Positions 21,649 to 31,616 are shown, counted from the first letter of the stretch. The stretch: DNA of 64,000 nucleotides from Lysobacter sp. BMK333-48F3 (GCF_019733395.1 NZ_JAIHOO010000001.1:4697394-4761393); one strand, 5' to 3'. Notes: generated from the letters alone by a model not told the origin. Numbers and translations: made by a program.

Positions 21649-22782
21649 GTGAGCCAGCCCGACGCCCGTTCCGCTTCGCCCCTCGCCGCCCCGACGGCGC
21701 CGCCCGACGGCGTGCCTCCCGACGGCACGCCTCCCGACTACGGGGCGCTGGCCGCGCGCATCCGCGCGCTGGCGGGCGAATTCGGCTTCCAGCGTTGCGG
21801 CATCGCCGGGATCGAACTGGGCGACGACGAGGCCTACCTGCTCGACTGGCTGGAACAGGGCCTGCACGGCTCGATGGACTGGATGGCGCGCCACGGCGAG
21901 CTGCGCGGCCGGCCGGACCGGCTGCTGCCCGGCACCGTGCGGGTGATCTCGGTCGGCCTGGACTACGGCCGCCGCGACGACGAGGACGCCTGGGCGACCC
22001 TGGCCGACCGCGAACGCGCCTACGTCGCCCGTTACGCGCTCGGCCGCGACTACCACAAGTTGATGCGCCAGCGCCTGCAGCGCCTGGCCGACCGCATCGC
22101 CGAGGTGGTCGGCCCGTTCGGCCACCGGGTGTTCGTCGATTCGGCGCCGGTGCTGGAGCGCGCGCTGGCGCGCAACGCCGGGCTGGGCTGGATCGGCAAG
22201 CACACCTGCCTGATCGACAAGGACGGCGGCTCGTGGTTCTTCCTCGGCGAGATCTACGTCGACCTGCCCTTGCCGATCGACGCGCCGGCCAGCGCCCACT
22301 GCGGCACCTGCACCCGCTGCATCGACATCTGCCCGACCCAGGCCATCGTCGCCCCGCACCGGCTCGACGCGCGCCGCTGCATCGCCTACCTGACCATCGA
22401 GCACGACGGCGCGATTCCCGAGGAACTGCGCCCGGCGATCGGCAACCGCATCTTCGGCTGCGACGACTGCCAACTGGTCTGCCCCTGGAACAAGTTCGCC
22501 AAGCGCAACGACGAGCCGGACTTCCGCGCCCGCAACGGGCTCGACAGCGCCAGCCTGGCGCAGTTGTTCGCCTGGGACGAGGACGAGTTCCTGCGCCGCA
22601 CCGAAGGCTCGGCGATCCGCCGCAGCGGCCACGAGCGCTGGCTGCGCAATATCGCCGTCGCGCTAGGCAACGCGCCGACGACGCCGGAGACGATCGCCGC
22701 GCTGCGCTCGCGCCGCGAGCATCCCAGCGCGCTGGTGCGCGAGCACGTCGAGTGGGCGCTGGCGCGGCACGGCGCTGCTTGA
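21649..22782 (+). CDS. queG: Epoxyqueuosine reductase
   Basis: A 377-residue cobalamin-dependent iron-sulfur enzyme that reduces epoxyqueuosine to queuosine in tRNA, the last step of Q synthesis. Two [4Fe-4S] motifs are visible: CGTCTRCIDICPTQAI and CDDCQLVCPWN. The N-terminal B12-binding region contains MDWMARHGELRGRPDRLLPG and the core GLGWIGKHTCLI. A HEAT-like C-terminal tail follows. The start is taken as GTG at 21649; the ATG at 21613 would overlap nnr and add 12 unusual residues. Its divergence from nnr is conserved in gammaproteobacteria. Confidence 0.93.
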   Translation: MSQPDARSASPLAAPTAPPDGVPPDGTPPDYGALAARIRALAGEFGFQRCGIAGIELGDDEAYLLDWLEQGLHGSMDWMARHGELRGRPDRLLPGTVRVISVGLDYGRRDDEDAWATLADRERAYVARYALGRDYHKLMRQRLQRLADRIAEVVGPFGHRVFVDSAPVLERALARNAGLGWIGKHTCLIDKDGGSWFFLGEIYVDLPLPIDAPASAHCGTCTRCIDICPTQAIVAPHRLDARRCIAYLTIEHDGAIPEELRPAIGNRIFGCDDCQLVCPWNKFAKRNDEPDFRARNGLDSASLAQLFAWDEDEFLRRTEGSAIRRSGHERWLRNIAVALGNAPTTPETIAALRSRREHPSALVREHVEWALARHGAA

Positions 22783-22802
22783 GTCGCGGCGCTGCTCAGC
22801 AC

Positions 22803-23152
22803 CAACGTTATTGTTGTTGCTCCAAGCACTTGGCATAGCATCGCACTCGCGAGAGCAACCCTAGACCCGGAGGGCGGCGCACAGGACGTGCGCCCCGCCG
22901 TTAAAGAGCACGACTCGATAAGACAGGGATGTCTTATCGAAAAATCCCGGCGCAAGCATCGAACTCGCAGGGGAGCTTCGCGCGCTGCGCTTTTCTTTGG
23001 TGACTTTTGACCGAAGGAAATCCCGTGGGACTTTTGGGGCGCCAAAAGAAAGTTACCCGCCCGCTTGCGGGCGGAAGCCTTGCTCTTGAGGCCTCGAACG
23101 ACAGACGTCGCGAGACCGAAGCAGTGCGGTCGCGGCTCGCGCCGCTCCTACA
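22803..23152 (+). repeat. Composite repeat, copy C (divergent, with split long stem)
   Basis: This fills the queG/pgi gap and keeps the same architecture with different sequence. A TTGTTGTTGC tract starts it. Hairpin 1 has arms GGCGCAC/GTGCGCC and loop AGGAC (22876-22894). Hairpin 2 has 10-bp arms TCGATAAGAC/GTCTTATCGA around loop AGGGAT (22915-22940). The long stem has a left arm GGTGACTTT (22999-23007) and CTTTTGG (23031-23037), separated by a 23-nt insert (23008-23030), and right arms at 23042-23057. Then come a CCGCCCGCTTGCGGGCGG-like hairpin and a short REP (23128-23152). Confidence 0.8.
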
Positions 23153-23190
23153 CGGAAACGAACAACGGCGCCGAAGCGCCGTTGTTCCGC

Positions 23191-24702
23191 TCAGCCGCGC
23201 AGCTTGCGCAACAGCTCGCGGGTCACCGGGTCGTCGGCCTGCGCTTCGCCGGCCAGCGCCGGCAGCAGCTTGCTGGCGACCTGCTTGCCGAGTTCGACGC
23301 CGAACTGGTCGAAGGCGTTGATGCCCCAGAACACCGACTGCAGATAGACGCTGTGCTCGTACATCGCCAGCAGCGCGCCCAGCGACTGCGGGGTCAGCGC
23401 GTCGAGCAGGATCGTCGTGCTCGGACGGCCGCCGGCGTAGGCGCGGTGCGGGTCGTCACTGGCCTGGCCGTTGGCGAAGGCCTCGGTCTGGGCCAGCAGG
23501 TTGGCGTGCAGGGCGCGATGGTTCTGCGGGTACGGCGCGTCGGCGCGGACCACGCCGATGAAATCGGCCGGCACGATCGACGTGCCCTGGTGCAGGGCCT
23601 GGAAGAAGCTGTGCTGGGTGTCGGTGCCGACCCCGCCCCACCACACCGGCACGGTATCGCCGGCCACGGCCGAGCCGTCCAGGCGCACCGACTTGCCCAG
23701 GCTCTCCATCACCAGCTGTTGCAGGTAGTTCGACAGCAGCTTGAGCCGGTCGTCGTAGGCCAGCACCGCCTGGGTGGCGTAGCCCAAGCCGTTGCGGTTC
23801 CACACCGAGGTCAGCGCGTGCCAGGCGGCCAGGTTGCGCGGCAGCGGAGTTTCCAGCACGTGCGCGTCCATCAGCGCGGCGCCGGCGAGGAAGTCTTCGA
23901 ACGCGTCCATGCCGATCGCCAGCGCGATCGGCAGGCCGACCGCCGACCACAGCGAATAGCGGCCGCCGACCCAGTCCCACATCGGCAGCAGCCGCTCCGG
24001 CGGGATGCCGAACGCGGCGCCGGCGCGCTCGACGTTGGCGCTGATCGCGTACAGGCGCGAGGCGTCGCCGAGCCAATCGCGCAGGATCGCGCCGTTGAGC
24101 AGGGTTTCCTGGGTGCCGAAGGTCTTGGAGATCAGCAGCGCGGCGGTGCGCTTGGGGTCCAGCCCGGCCAGCAGGCGCTGGGCGGCGTGGCCGTCGACGT
24201 TGGACAGGAAGTGGACCCGGAACCGGCCCGGGCTGGCGCCGCTGAGCGCGTCCACCGCCAGGCGCGGGCCGAGGTCGGAACCGCCGATGCCGACGCTGAC
24301 GATGTCGGTGACCTCGCTGGCGCTCAGCGCCTGGATCGTCGCGCGCATGCGCCGGCGCGCTTCCAGCGCCTGGCGGTGCGCGGCGCGGGCGGTTTCGCTG
24401 GCCGACAGGTCGCCGCGCAGGGCGGTGTGCAGGGCCGCGCGGCCCTCGGTGAGGTTGACGGTTTCGCCGTCGAACAGCGCCCGCAGGCGCTGCTCGCTGT
24501 GCGCCGCCGCGGCGGCGCGGAACAGCCAATCCAGCGCGGCGCGATCGTAGCGCTGGCGGGCGAAGCTGGCGTAGACCGGCCCGACCTGGAGAGCGAAATC
24601 CGCGGCGCGGGACGGATCGGCGGCGATCAGCTGCGCCAGCGGGGTGATGCCGACGCGCCCGACCTCGGCGCGTAGCTCGTGGAGTCGGACGTCATCGCTC
24701 AT
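23191..24702 (-). CDS. pgi: Glucose-6-phosphate isomerase
   Basis: A 503-residue phosphosugar isomerase interconverting glucose-6-phosphate and fructose-6-phosphate in the cytoplasm. The SIS core contains [19 protein letters not shown], and the C-terminal family signature is [21 protein letters not shown]. Length matches the shorter Xanthomonad form. It is 31 bp downstream of panD on the same strand, so it is probably the last gene of the pan cluster. Confidence 0.96.
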   Translation of the reverse strand: MSDDVRLHELRAEVGRVGITPLAQLIAADPSRAADFALQVGPVYASFARQRYDRAALDWLFRAAAAAHSEQRLRALFDGETVNLTEGRAALHTALRGDLSASETARAAHRQALEARRRMRATIQALSASEVTDIVSVGIGGSDLGPRLAVDALSGASPGRFRVHFLSNVDGHAAQRLLAGLDPKRTAALLISKTFGTQETLLNGAILRDWLGDASRLYAISANVERAGAAFGIPPERLLPMWDWVGGRYSLWSAVGLPIALAIGMDAFEDFLAGAALMDAHVLETPLPRNLAAWHALTSVWNRNGLGYATQAVLAYDDRLKLLSNYLQQLVMESLGKSVRLDGSAVAGDTVPVWWGGVGTDTQHSFFQALHQGTSIVPADFIGVVRADAPYPQNHRALHANLLAQTEAFANGQASDDPHRAYAGGRPSTTILLDALTPQSLGALLAMYEHSVYLQSVFWGINAFDQFGVELGKQVASKLLPALAGEAQADDPVTRELLRKLRG

Positions 24703-24733
24703 CGTGTGCGAGGGCTCTCTTGGGGCCGGTCGG

Positions 24734-25117
24734 TCAGGCGGCGGCCTGTGCCGGCATCGAGTGGTTGGTATGGGTCAGCTGGTTGTGCCGGTCCACGTAC
24801 ACCAGGGTCGGCTTGTACTTGGCCGCCTCGGCCTCGTCGCAGATCCCGTAGGCGCAGATGATCACCAGGTCGCCCGGCTGGGCCTTGTGCGCGGCCGCGC
24901 CGTTGACCGAGATCACCCCGCTGCCCTCTTCGCCGCGGATGGCGTAGGTGGAGAAGCGGTGGCCGCTGTTGATGTTGTAGATGTGGACCATCTCGTATTC
25001 GCGGATGCCGGAGATGTCCAGCAGGCGGCCGTCGATCGCGCAGGAGCCTTCGTAATGCAGCTCGGCGTGGGTGACGGTGGCGCGGTGGATCTTGGCCTTG
25101 AGCAGATTCAGTTGCAT
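24734..25117 (-). CDS. panD: Aspartate 1-decarboxylase proenzyme
   Basis: This 127-residue proenzyme makes beta-alanine from aspartate for pantothenate. The self-cleavage site is Gly24-Ser25 ([10 protein letters not shown]), giving the pyruvoyl cofactor on Ser25, and [16 protein letters not shown] is the typical start with Lys9. Length is that of the E. coli protein (126). It lies 169 bp downstream of panC, in the order panB-panC-panD-pgi. Confidence 0.97.
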   Translation of the reverse strand: MQLNLLKAKIHRATVTHAELHYEGSCAIDGRLLDISGIREYEMVHIYNINSGHRFSTYAIRGEEGSGVISVNGAAAHKAQPGDLVIICAYGICDEAEAAKYKPTLVYVDRHNQLTHTNHSMPAQAAA

Positions 25118-25286
25118 GGTCGTTACTCCGTCCGCAGACGCGCGGGCGCGAAAGGCCAGAAGTCTAGCAGCGCATGGCGCGCTGCAACATGGCCCCGGGG
25201 CCTCGCCGGCGGAACGGAGATTTCCCGTTCAGCCCGGGCCCCGGCCGGCCCGCCGGCGCCGTCTCCCGGGCCGCCTGCCGTCCTGT

Positions 25287-26135
25287 TCAGGCCTCGAATT
25301 CGAGGTTGTCGATCAGCCGGGTGCGGCCCAGCCGGGCGGCGATCAGGGCCACCCGCGCCGGTTCGCCCGGGTCCTGCTCGGGCAGGCTCAGGTCGGGCCG
25401 GCGCAGCACCGCGTAATCGACCTCGAACCCGGCCGCGCGCAGGCGTTCGCCGGCTTCGGCCTCGATCGCCGCGCGCGGCTCGCCGGCCTGGGCGGCCTGG
25501 CGCATCCACTGCAGGCAGCGGTGGATCTCGACCGCGCGCGGGCGTTCGGCTTCGGACAGGTACTGGTTGCGCGAACTCAGCGCCAGGCCGTCGGCCTCGC
25601 GCCGAGTGTCGGCGCCGACGATCTCGATCGGGAACGCCAGGTCGCGGACCAGGTAGCGAATCACCGCCAGTTGCTGGTAGTCCTTGCGCCCGAACACGGC
25701 GACGTCGGGGCGGACCTGGTTGAACAGCCGCGCGACCACCGTCGCCACGCCGTCGAAATGGCCCGGCCGATGCGCGCCTTCCAGGGTGTCGGTGACCTGC
25801 GGCACCCGCACCTGCACGGTGTGCTCGACCCCGAACGGGTACATGGTCTCGACCGTCGGCCGCCACAGCAGGTCGCAGCCGGCGGCGCGCAGGCCGTCGG
25901 CGTCGGCTTCGGGCGTGCGCGGGTAGCGGCCGTAGTCTTCGTTGGGGCCGAACTGGGTCGGATTGACGAACACGCTGGCCACGACCCGGTCGGCGCGCTC
26001 GCGCGCGAGCCGGATCAGCGAATGATGGCCTTCGTGGAGATTGCCCATGGTCGGCACGAAGGCGACGCGCTGGCCGGCCATGCGCCAGGCGCCGAGGGTG
26101 GCGCGCAGGGCGCCGAGTTGATCGACAGTCAGCAT
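25287..26135 (-). CDS. panC: Pantothenate synthetase
   Basis: A 282-residue ATP-dependent ligase joining pantoate and beta-alanine. Its nucleotidyl-transferase motifs are visible: PTMGNLHEGHHSLI (HIGH-like) at about residue 30, FVNPTQFGPNEDYGRYPRT, FGRKDYQQL and LSSRNQYLS (KMSKS-like position). Length is standard. It stands 79 bp after panB and before panD. Confidence 0.96.
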   Translation of the reverse strand: MLTVDQLGALRATLGAWRMAGQRVAFVPTMGNLHEGHHSLIRLARERADRVVASVFVNPTQFGPNEDYGRYPRTPEADADGLRAAGCDLLWRPTVETMYPFGVEHTVQVRVPQVTDTLEGAHRPGHFDGVATVVARLFNQVRPDVAVFGRKDYQQLAVIRYLVRDLAFPIEIVGADTRREADGLALSSRNQYLSEAERPRAVEIHRCLQWMRQAAQAGEPRAAIEAEAGERLRAAGFEVDYAVLRRPDLSLPEQDPGEPARVALIAARLGRTRLIDNLEFEA

Positions 26136-26214
26136 GAGGTACTCGAAGAAATATCCGCCGGGGCGGAGCGCGAATCCCTGCGCGATGACGTCCGGAGCGA
26201 GCCGCGGATGCGGC

Positions 26215-27042
<828 letters not shown>

Positions 27043-27235
27043 GGGCGACTCGTCCGGTGGCGACGGACGTCTGTGGGGTGGCGCCATAACTTAACAGGTT
27101 GCCGCGCGGCCGCGGCCTCCGCTGGCGCAACACAGCCGGCTCGACCGGCGGCGGCAAACCCGCGGCCAAGCGCGGTACCGCCGCGCCCTCGCCCGTCCGC
27201 CGGGTCCGCTCAGTCCATACGCCGCGCGGCGGCGG

Positions 27236-27754
27236 TCAAAGATTGTCCGCCGGCAACGCGCGTATGTCGACGGCGCGTATGTCGGAGGCGCCGAGCCGCG
27301 CCAGGCAGTCGCGCGCCGCGCCGGCGTCGGGGATACGCGCCTCCGGCGCGATCTCCAGCAACGGCACCAGGGCGAAGGCGCGTTCGTGCAGGTGCGGATG
27401 CGGCACGTGCAGGCCGGGCGCGTCGATCGTGGCCTCGCCGTACAGCAGCAGGTCCAGGTCCAGGGTGCGCGGGCCCCAGCGGTCGCTGCGGTCGGCCAGG
27501 CGCGAACGCCCGGCGTCGCGCTCGATTTCCAGCATCGCCGCCAGCAGCCGGGGCGCCGGCAGGCCGGTCTGCAGCGCCGCGACCGCATTGAGGAAGTCCG
27601 GTTGGTCGGTGCGTCCCCAGGCCGGGGTGCGGTACAGCTTCGAGGCGCGCAGCAGCCGGCTGTCCGGCAGGCGCTCCAGCGCGCGCAGCGCCGCGCGCAG
27701 CACCGCGGCGCTGTCGCCGAGGTTGCTGCCGAGGCCGATGTAGACGGTATGCAT
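27236..27754 (-). CDS. folK: 2-amino-4-hydroxy-6-hydroxymethyldihydropteridine pyrophosphokinase
   Basis: A 172-residue HPPK that pyrophosphorylates the pterin precursor of folate. It begins MHTVYIGLGSNLGDS, contains TPAWGRTDQPDFLNAV, and has the family signature DRWGPRTLDLDLLLYG, then HPHLHERAFALVPL. The pcnB-folK-panB order is a conserved gammaproteobacterial arrangement. The start is the ATG at 27752-27754 inside an ATGCAT. Confidence 0.95.
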   Translation of the reverse strand: MHTVYIGLGSNLGDSAAVLRAALRALERLPDSRLLRASKLYRTPAWGRTDQPDFLNAVAALQTGLPAPRLLAAMLEIERDAGRSRLADRSDRWGPRTLDLDLLLYGEATIDAPGLHVPHPHLHERAFALVPLLEIAPEARIPDAGAARDCLARLGASDIRAVDIRALPADNL

Positions 27755-27766
27755 GGACAGAAGGAG

Positions 27767-27858
27767 TGAGCGAAGAGAAGTGAGGAGTGAGCAAGGCAAG
27801 AGCCGGAATTCGCGATTTCGCTCGCTCCTCGCTCCTCTACGCTCACTCCTCGCTCTTA
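27767..27858. repeat. GGAGTGAGC inverted repeat between pcnB and folK
   Basis: The 101-bp pcnB/folK gap is made of GAGTGAGCGAAGAG-like direct repeats on the left and their complements (CTCGCTCCTCGCTCCTCTAC, CTCACTCCTCGCTCTT) on the right, so it can fold into one long imperfect hairpin. The right arm touches the last codons of pcnB. Confidence 0.6.
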
Positions 27859-29196
27859 TTCCTCCACCGGCGCGCCGCGACGGCGGCGACGGCGCTTGCG
27901 CGGGGCGCGGCCTTCGCCGCTTTCGTCCTCGTCGCCGTGCGCGGCGGCGTCCTGCTGCTGCGCCAGGGTCTCGTTCGGGTGCAGCTGCGCTTCGCGCCAG
28001 AATTCGACGTCGGCGGTGTGCTCGGGCGAGGCCGCCTGGCGCAGGCTGAGGAAATCGAACGCGGCGCGGAAGCGCGGATGCGACAGCAACCGGAACACGC
28101 GCTTGCGCTGGCGCTGCTGGAAACGCGACTGCAGCAGCCAGATCTCCTGCATCGGCAGCGAGAAGCGGCGCGGCAGGGCGATCGTCGACAACTGGTGCAG
28201 GGTGACCCGGTCGGCGGCGCGGCGCTGCGCTTCGGCGGTGTGCACGCCCTGCGCCTGCAGCGCCATCAGCGCGCGGCAGTAAGCCGGCCACAGCAGCAGG
28301 GCGAACAGGAACGCCGGCGACACCGGCTCGTCGGCGGCGACGCGCGCGTCGGTGCCCTTCAGCCCTTCCAGCACCATCCGCCGCAACGCGCCGCTGCGGT
28401 TGGAACGCAGCGCGGCGGCGCTCTCCGGCAGCAACGCGCCGAGCAGGCCGTAACGCTCCAGGCCGAGGAAGCTCTCGACCGCGTGGCCGGACAGGAACAG
28501 CTTCAGGCATTCCTCGAACAAACGCGCCGGCGCGGCGTCGGCCAGCAACGGCGCCAGGCGCGGAATCGGCTCGGCGGTGTCGCGCTCGATCTCGAAACCG
28601 AGCTTGGCCGCCAGCCGTACCGCGCGCAGCATCCGCACCGGATCTTCGCGGTAGCGGGTCTCCGGATCGCCGATCAGGCGCATCAGGCGGTTCTGCACGT
28701 CCTCGAAGCCGCCGACGTAGTCGCGCACCGAGAAGTCCTCGACCGCGTAATACAGTGCGTTGGCGGTGAAGTCGCGGCGCACCGCGTCGTCTTCGATGCT
28801 GCCGTAGACGTTGTCGCGGACCAGGCGGCCGCCGGTGTCGGTCTCGCGGTCGCCGCTGCCGTCGTCGCTGTTGGCGCGGAACGTCGCCACCTCGATGATC
28901 TCGCGGCCGTAGACCACATGGGCCAGGCGGAACCGGCGCCCGATCAGGCGGCAGTTGCGGAACAGCCCCTTGACCTGTTCGGGCGTGGCGTCGGTGGCGA
29001 CGTCGAAGTCTTTGGGATGGCCGCCGACCAGGATGTCGCGCACCGCGCCGCCGACCAGGTAGGCGCCGAAGCCGCTGTCGCGCAGCCGGTACAGCACCCG
29101 CAACGCGTTGGGGCTGATCTCCTTGCGCGAGACGTTGTGCTGGTCGCGCGGGATCACCCGCAGCGTAGGTTGGAATGAGGAGTTATCGGCTTGCAT
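27856..29196 (-). CDS. pcnB: Poly(A) polymerase I
   Basis: A 446-residue class II nucleotidyltransferase that adds 3' poly(A) tails marking RNA for decay. The catalytic motif is YLVGGAVRDILVGGHPKDFDVATDATPEQV. The extension LFRNCRLIGRRFRLAHV distinguishes it from CCA-adding enzymes, as does the length. RRDFTANALYY and RYREDPVRMLRAVR complete the head. The C-terminus is a basic tail (APRKRRRRRRGAP). The ATG at 29196 (MQADNSS) is preferred to the codons upstream in the open frame. Confidence 0.94.
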   Translation of the reverse strand: MQADNSSFQPTLRVIPRDQHNVSRKEISPNALRVLYRLRDSGFGAYLVGGAVRDILVGGHPKDFDVATDATPEQVKGLFRNCRLIGRRFRLAHVVYGREIIEVATFRANSDDGSGDRETDTGGRLVRDNVYGSIEDDAVRRDFTANALYYAVEDFSVRDYVGGFEDVQNRLMRLIGDPETRYREDPVRMLRAVRLAAKLGFEIERDTAEPIPRLAPLLADAAPARLFEECLKLFLSGHAVESFLGLERYGLLGALLPESAAALRSNRSGALRRMVLEGLKGTDARVAADEPVSPAFLFALLLWPAYCRALMALQAQGVHTAEAQRRAADRVTLHQLSTIALPRRFSLPMQEIWLLQSRFQQRQRKRVFRLLSHPRFRAAFDFLSLRQAASPEHTADVEFWREAQLHPNETLAQQQDAAAHGDEDESGEGRAPRKRRRRRRGAPVEE

Positions 29197-29338
29197 CGAG
29201 CGGGCGCGCCGCCTGTAAAGGAATTCGGGATGGCCGTTGCCCGCGGCAACGGCGGCGCATATACTAGCAGGCCGCACCGGATTGAGAGTCCCTGCGGTCT
29301 GACGAGGAGCCCGCTCCCCGCCAGCGTCGTAATCCCCT

Positions 29339-29414
29339 GCTCCCTTCGTCTAGAGGCCTAGGACGTGGCCCTCTCAAGGCTAAAACACGGGTTCGAATCC
29401 CGTAGGGAGCGCCA
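29339..29414 (+). tRNA. tRNA-Glu (anticodon CTC)
   Basis: This 76-nt tRNA has acceptor arms GCTCCCT/AGGGAGC, a D-arm TCGTCTAGAGGCCTAGGACG and anticodon arms TGGCC/GGCTA with loop CTCTCAA, giving CTC at positions 34-36. The T-loop is GGGTTCGAATCCC, and CCA is encoded. It closely follows the E. coli tRNA-Glu layout apart from the anticodon stem and the CTC (not TTC) anticodon. Confidence 0.95.
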
Positions 29415-29434
29415 AACCAGCGACCCGGTCGCCG

Positions 29435-29464
29435 AAAAAGCCCGCGCCTGCGCGGGCTTTTTCT
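29435..29464 (+). terminator. Terminator of tRNA-Glu
   Basis: AAAAAGCCCGCG and CGCGGGCTTTTT pair around a short loop and end in a T-run, 20 bp after the tRNA. Confidence 0.9.
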
Positions 29465-29611
29465 TATCCGCGGGCGATGGCGACGCCGTCGCGTTGCGCG
29501 CCCGCGGCGCCCGTCACGCATCCGCCAAGCCGCGCCTTGGGTCGTTGCGCGGCGATGGCTACACTATCGCCGCCGACCCGCCGGCACGGCCCAGACCCCA
29601 GGATTTCGCTC

Positions 29612-29935
29612 ATGCCCTTCGTCGTCACCGAGAACTGCATCAAATGCAAGTACACCGATTGCGTCGAGGTGTGCCCGGTCGACTGCTTCCATGAAGGCCC
29701 GAATTTCCTGGTGATCGACCCGGACGAGTGCATCGATTGCACCCTGTGCGAGCCGGAATGCCCGATCAACGCGATCTACCCCGAGGACGACGTGCCCGCC
29801 GGCCAGGAGGCCTTCGTCGCCCTCAACGCCGAGCTGGCCCAGGCCTGGCCGGTGATCACCACGCGCAAGGACAGCCTGCCCGACGCCAAGGATTGGGAAG
29901 GCAAGACCGGCAAGCTCGACCTGCTCGAGCGCTGA
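29612..29935 (+). CDS. fdxA: Seven-iron ferredoxin FdxA
   Basis: A 107-residue ferredoxin related to Azotobacter FdI. The N-terminal [17 protein letters not shown] holds the [3Fe-4S]/[4Fe-4S] ligands, and [12 protein letters not shown] supplies the second cluster. The acidic C-terminal tail (about residues 60-107) is typical. It is a soluble electron carrier; in related bacteria it is linked to oxidative stress or NADPH-ferredoxin reductase. [17 protein letters not shown] is the family start, so the ATG at 29612 is firm. Probably monocistronic. Confidence 0.95.
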   Translation: MPFVVTENCIKCKYTDCVEVCPVDCFHEGPNFLVIDPDECIDCTLCEPECPINAIYPEDDVPAGQEAFVALNAELAQAWPVITTRKDSLPDAKDWEGKTGKLDLLER

Positions 29936-30019
29936 ACCGGCCGGGCGGCCGGGCCGCCTGCGGGCGTTCATCGACCGCTGCCTAGACTCGGGCCGACCGC
30001 GCTGCCCGAGACCGTCGCC

Positions 30020-30727
30020 GTGCCCAGCCCCCACCGTACCGCGCAGGCCCTGCCCGCACTGCTGCTCGCCCTGAGCCTGGTCCCGGCCGCCGCCGGCCAG
30101 TCCCGGCCCGCCGCGGAACCTCATCAGCCGCGCCCCGCCCGGGACCGCGACTCGCTGGACTTGGGCTCGCTGGACTTGGGTGGCCTGGGCCTGGGCGAGC
30201 TGGACCTGTCGCGGCTGGACCCGAATGCGCTGCGCAGCGGCGGCGCCGACCTGCTGACCCGCGCCGCCGATTCGGACCTGGACAGCCTGTTCCAGGCTCT
30301 GCACCGCGCCGCGCGCGCGCCGGACGAAGCCGCGGTGCTGTGCGGCCTGTTCGACCCGCAGGCCGACCGCAGCCCCGAGGCCCTGACCCGGGCCGCGCAG
30401 CGCCTGGGCGAGGACAGCCGGCAGCGCTTCCTCGACGCCTTGCTGCGCATCGCCCTGGGCGGCCTGCAGAACCCGCCGCAGGCCTACGACGCCGGCGCGG
30501 CCAAGCAGGCGCTCAAGCGGGCCGGGGTCACCGCTGCGCTGCTGCACGAGGATTTCGCCACCCAACTCGGCGCCGAAGGTCAGGCGCCCGAAGCGCGCCA
30601 GGCGCGCTGCCGCGCCTTCGGCTGGGTGCTCGACGCGCTGGCGCAGATGCCGTTGGCGCAACGCGCCGCGACCACCCGCCTGCTGCTGCACGAAGGCCTG
30701 GCCCGCGCCCTGCCCGGCGAGCGCTGA
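30020..30727 (+). CDS. Hypothetical exported protein
   Basis: I do not recognise this 235-residue protein. It begins with GTG and has a plausible signal peptide (TAQALPALLLALSLVPAAAG). Next comes a short Leu/Asp/Gly repeat (DSLDLGSLDLGGLGLGELDLSRLD, about residues 43-66) with a five-to-six residue period. The rest is an Ala/Leu-rich, probably helical domain with two cysteines. It is 84 bp after fdxA and ends before a REP pair. Codon bias matches the neighbours, so it is likely a real gene, but the product and localisation are inferred only from the N-terminus. Confidence 0.6.
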   Translation: MPSPHRTAQALPALLLALSLVPAAAGQSRPAAEPHQPRPARDRDSLDLGSLDLGGLGLGELDLSRLDPNALRSGGADLLTRAADSDLDSLFQALHRAARAPDEAAVLCGLFDPQADRSPEALTRAAQRLGEDSRQRFLDALLRIALGGLQNPPQAYDAGAAKQALKRAGVTAALLHEDFATQLGAEGQAPEARQARCRAFGWVLDALAQMPLAQRAATTRLLLHEGLARALPGER

Positions 30728-30780
30728 GCGTCGCCTGGCGCGATGGTCGCGGCTCACCGCGCCCGCAGTCGGCGCGGCTC

Positions 30781-30948
30781 TGTAGGAGCGGCGTGAGCCG
30801 CGACAGCCGCAGCGACGCGATACCGCGCCGGTTTCCGCAGCCCGGCCGATCGGGCATCCCGGGTCGGCGCAAGAACCGCTTATCCGGGCTTCGGCGGCCT
30901 GCGCTCGCGCGAACCGCTTCGGCTGTCGCGGCTTACGCCGCTCCTACA
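30781..30948. repeat. Inverted pair of short REPs
   Basis: Gap 30728-31060. Two 25-nt REPs face each other: TGTAGGAGCGGCGTG... at 30781-30805 and its reverse type ...TTACGCCGCTCCTACA at 30924-30948, about 120 bp apart, as in a BIME. They sit downstream of two convergent genes, the usual place for such pairs. Confidence 0.75.
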
Positions 30949-31013
30949 GGAAGCGGCCGCTCCTGTTCGGAGCAGCGCGCCCGGCCGGTTTCGCGCTGGC
31001 CCCCGCAACGAAA

Positions 31014-31035
31014 ACGGGCGCCTCGCGGCGCCCGT
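31014..31035 (-). terminator. Terminator of the dapA-bamC-like operon
   Basis: The arms ACGGGCGCC/GGCGCCCGT enclose TCGC. On the minus strand the stem is followed by TTTT, 26 bp after the lipoprotein stop codon. Confidence 0.75.
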
Positions 31036-31060
31036 CCCGTGTCGCAAGCGACGCTGGCGA

Positions 31061-31600
31061 TCAACGGCCGCCGAGCGTGCCCTTGAGGCTGGCGATCAGC
31101 TGCGCCGGCGCTTCGCCGGCGGCCGGCAGGCCGCGCGGGTCGACCGCCGAGACGTAGGCGCCGGCTTCCACCGCGCTGACCCGGACCAGGAAGTTGCTGC
31201 CCTGGTAGTTGACGTCGTAGGCGCCGAGCAGCTGCGCGCGGCTGGCGATGCTCAGGCCTTCGACCTTGCCCAGCGCGTCGCCGACCTTGTTGAAGATGTC
31301 GTCGCGGTTGCCGCTGACGGTGAAGCCGTTCGCCGCCGAGGCCGGGGTGCCCGGGGCGGCCTGGGTCGGGCGCGAGGCGGCCAGGCCCGACGCGGTCACC
31401 GAACCGGCCGGCACCGCCATGGCGCCGTCGGTACGCGGCTGGTCGAGGTCCGGCGGCACTTCCAGCGGACGGTTTTCCGGCGCTTCGGCATACAGCTTGT
31501 TGCCCTTGCGGAACCAGCTGCAGCCCGAACTGGCGACCACCGCCAGCAGCAGACCGGCGACCAGCGCACGGGACAGATTGGGGTTGCAACGCATGAGCAT
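31061..31600 (-). CDS. BamC/NlpB-like outer membrane lipoprotein
   Basis: A 179-residue lipoprotein: signal LVAGLLLAVVASSGC with a lipobox Cys at about residue 27. It then has a conserved BamC-type opening, NRPLEVPPDLDQPRTDGAMAVP. The remainder could match one BamC helix-grip domain (NGFTVSGNRDDIFNKVGDALGKV...). E. coli BamC is about 340 residues, so this is a short, single-domain form. It follows dapA by 16 bp, as bamC follows dapA in E. coli, which supports the name. A role in beta-barrel assembly is inferred. MRCNPNLSR, two codons later, is an alternative start. Confidence 0.75.
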   Translation of the reverse strand: MLMRCNPNLSRALVAGLLLAVVASSGCSWFRKGNKLYAEAPENRPLEVPPDLDQPRTDGAMAVPAGSVTASGLAASRPTQAAPGTPASAANGFTVSGNRDDIFNKVGDALGKVEGLSIASRAQLLGAYDVNYQGSNFLVRVSAVEAGAYVSAVDPRGLPAAGEAPAQLIASLKGTLGGR

Positions 31601-31616
31601 CTCCTGCTGAAAAGGG

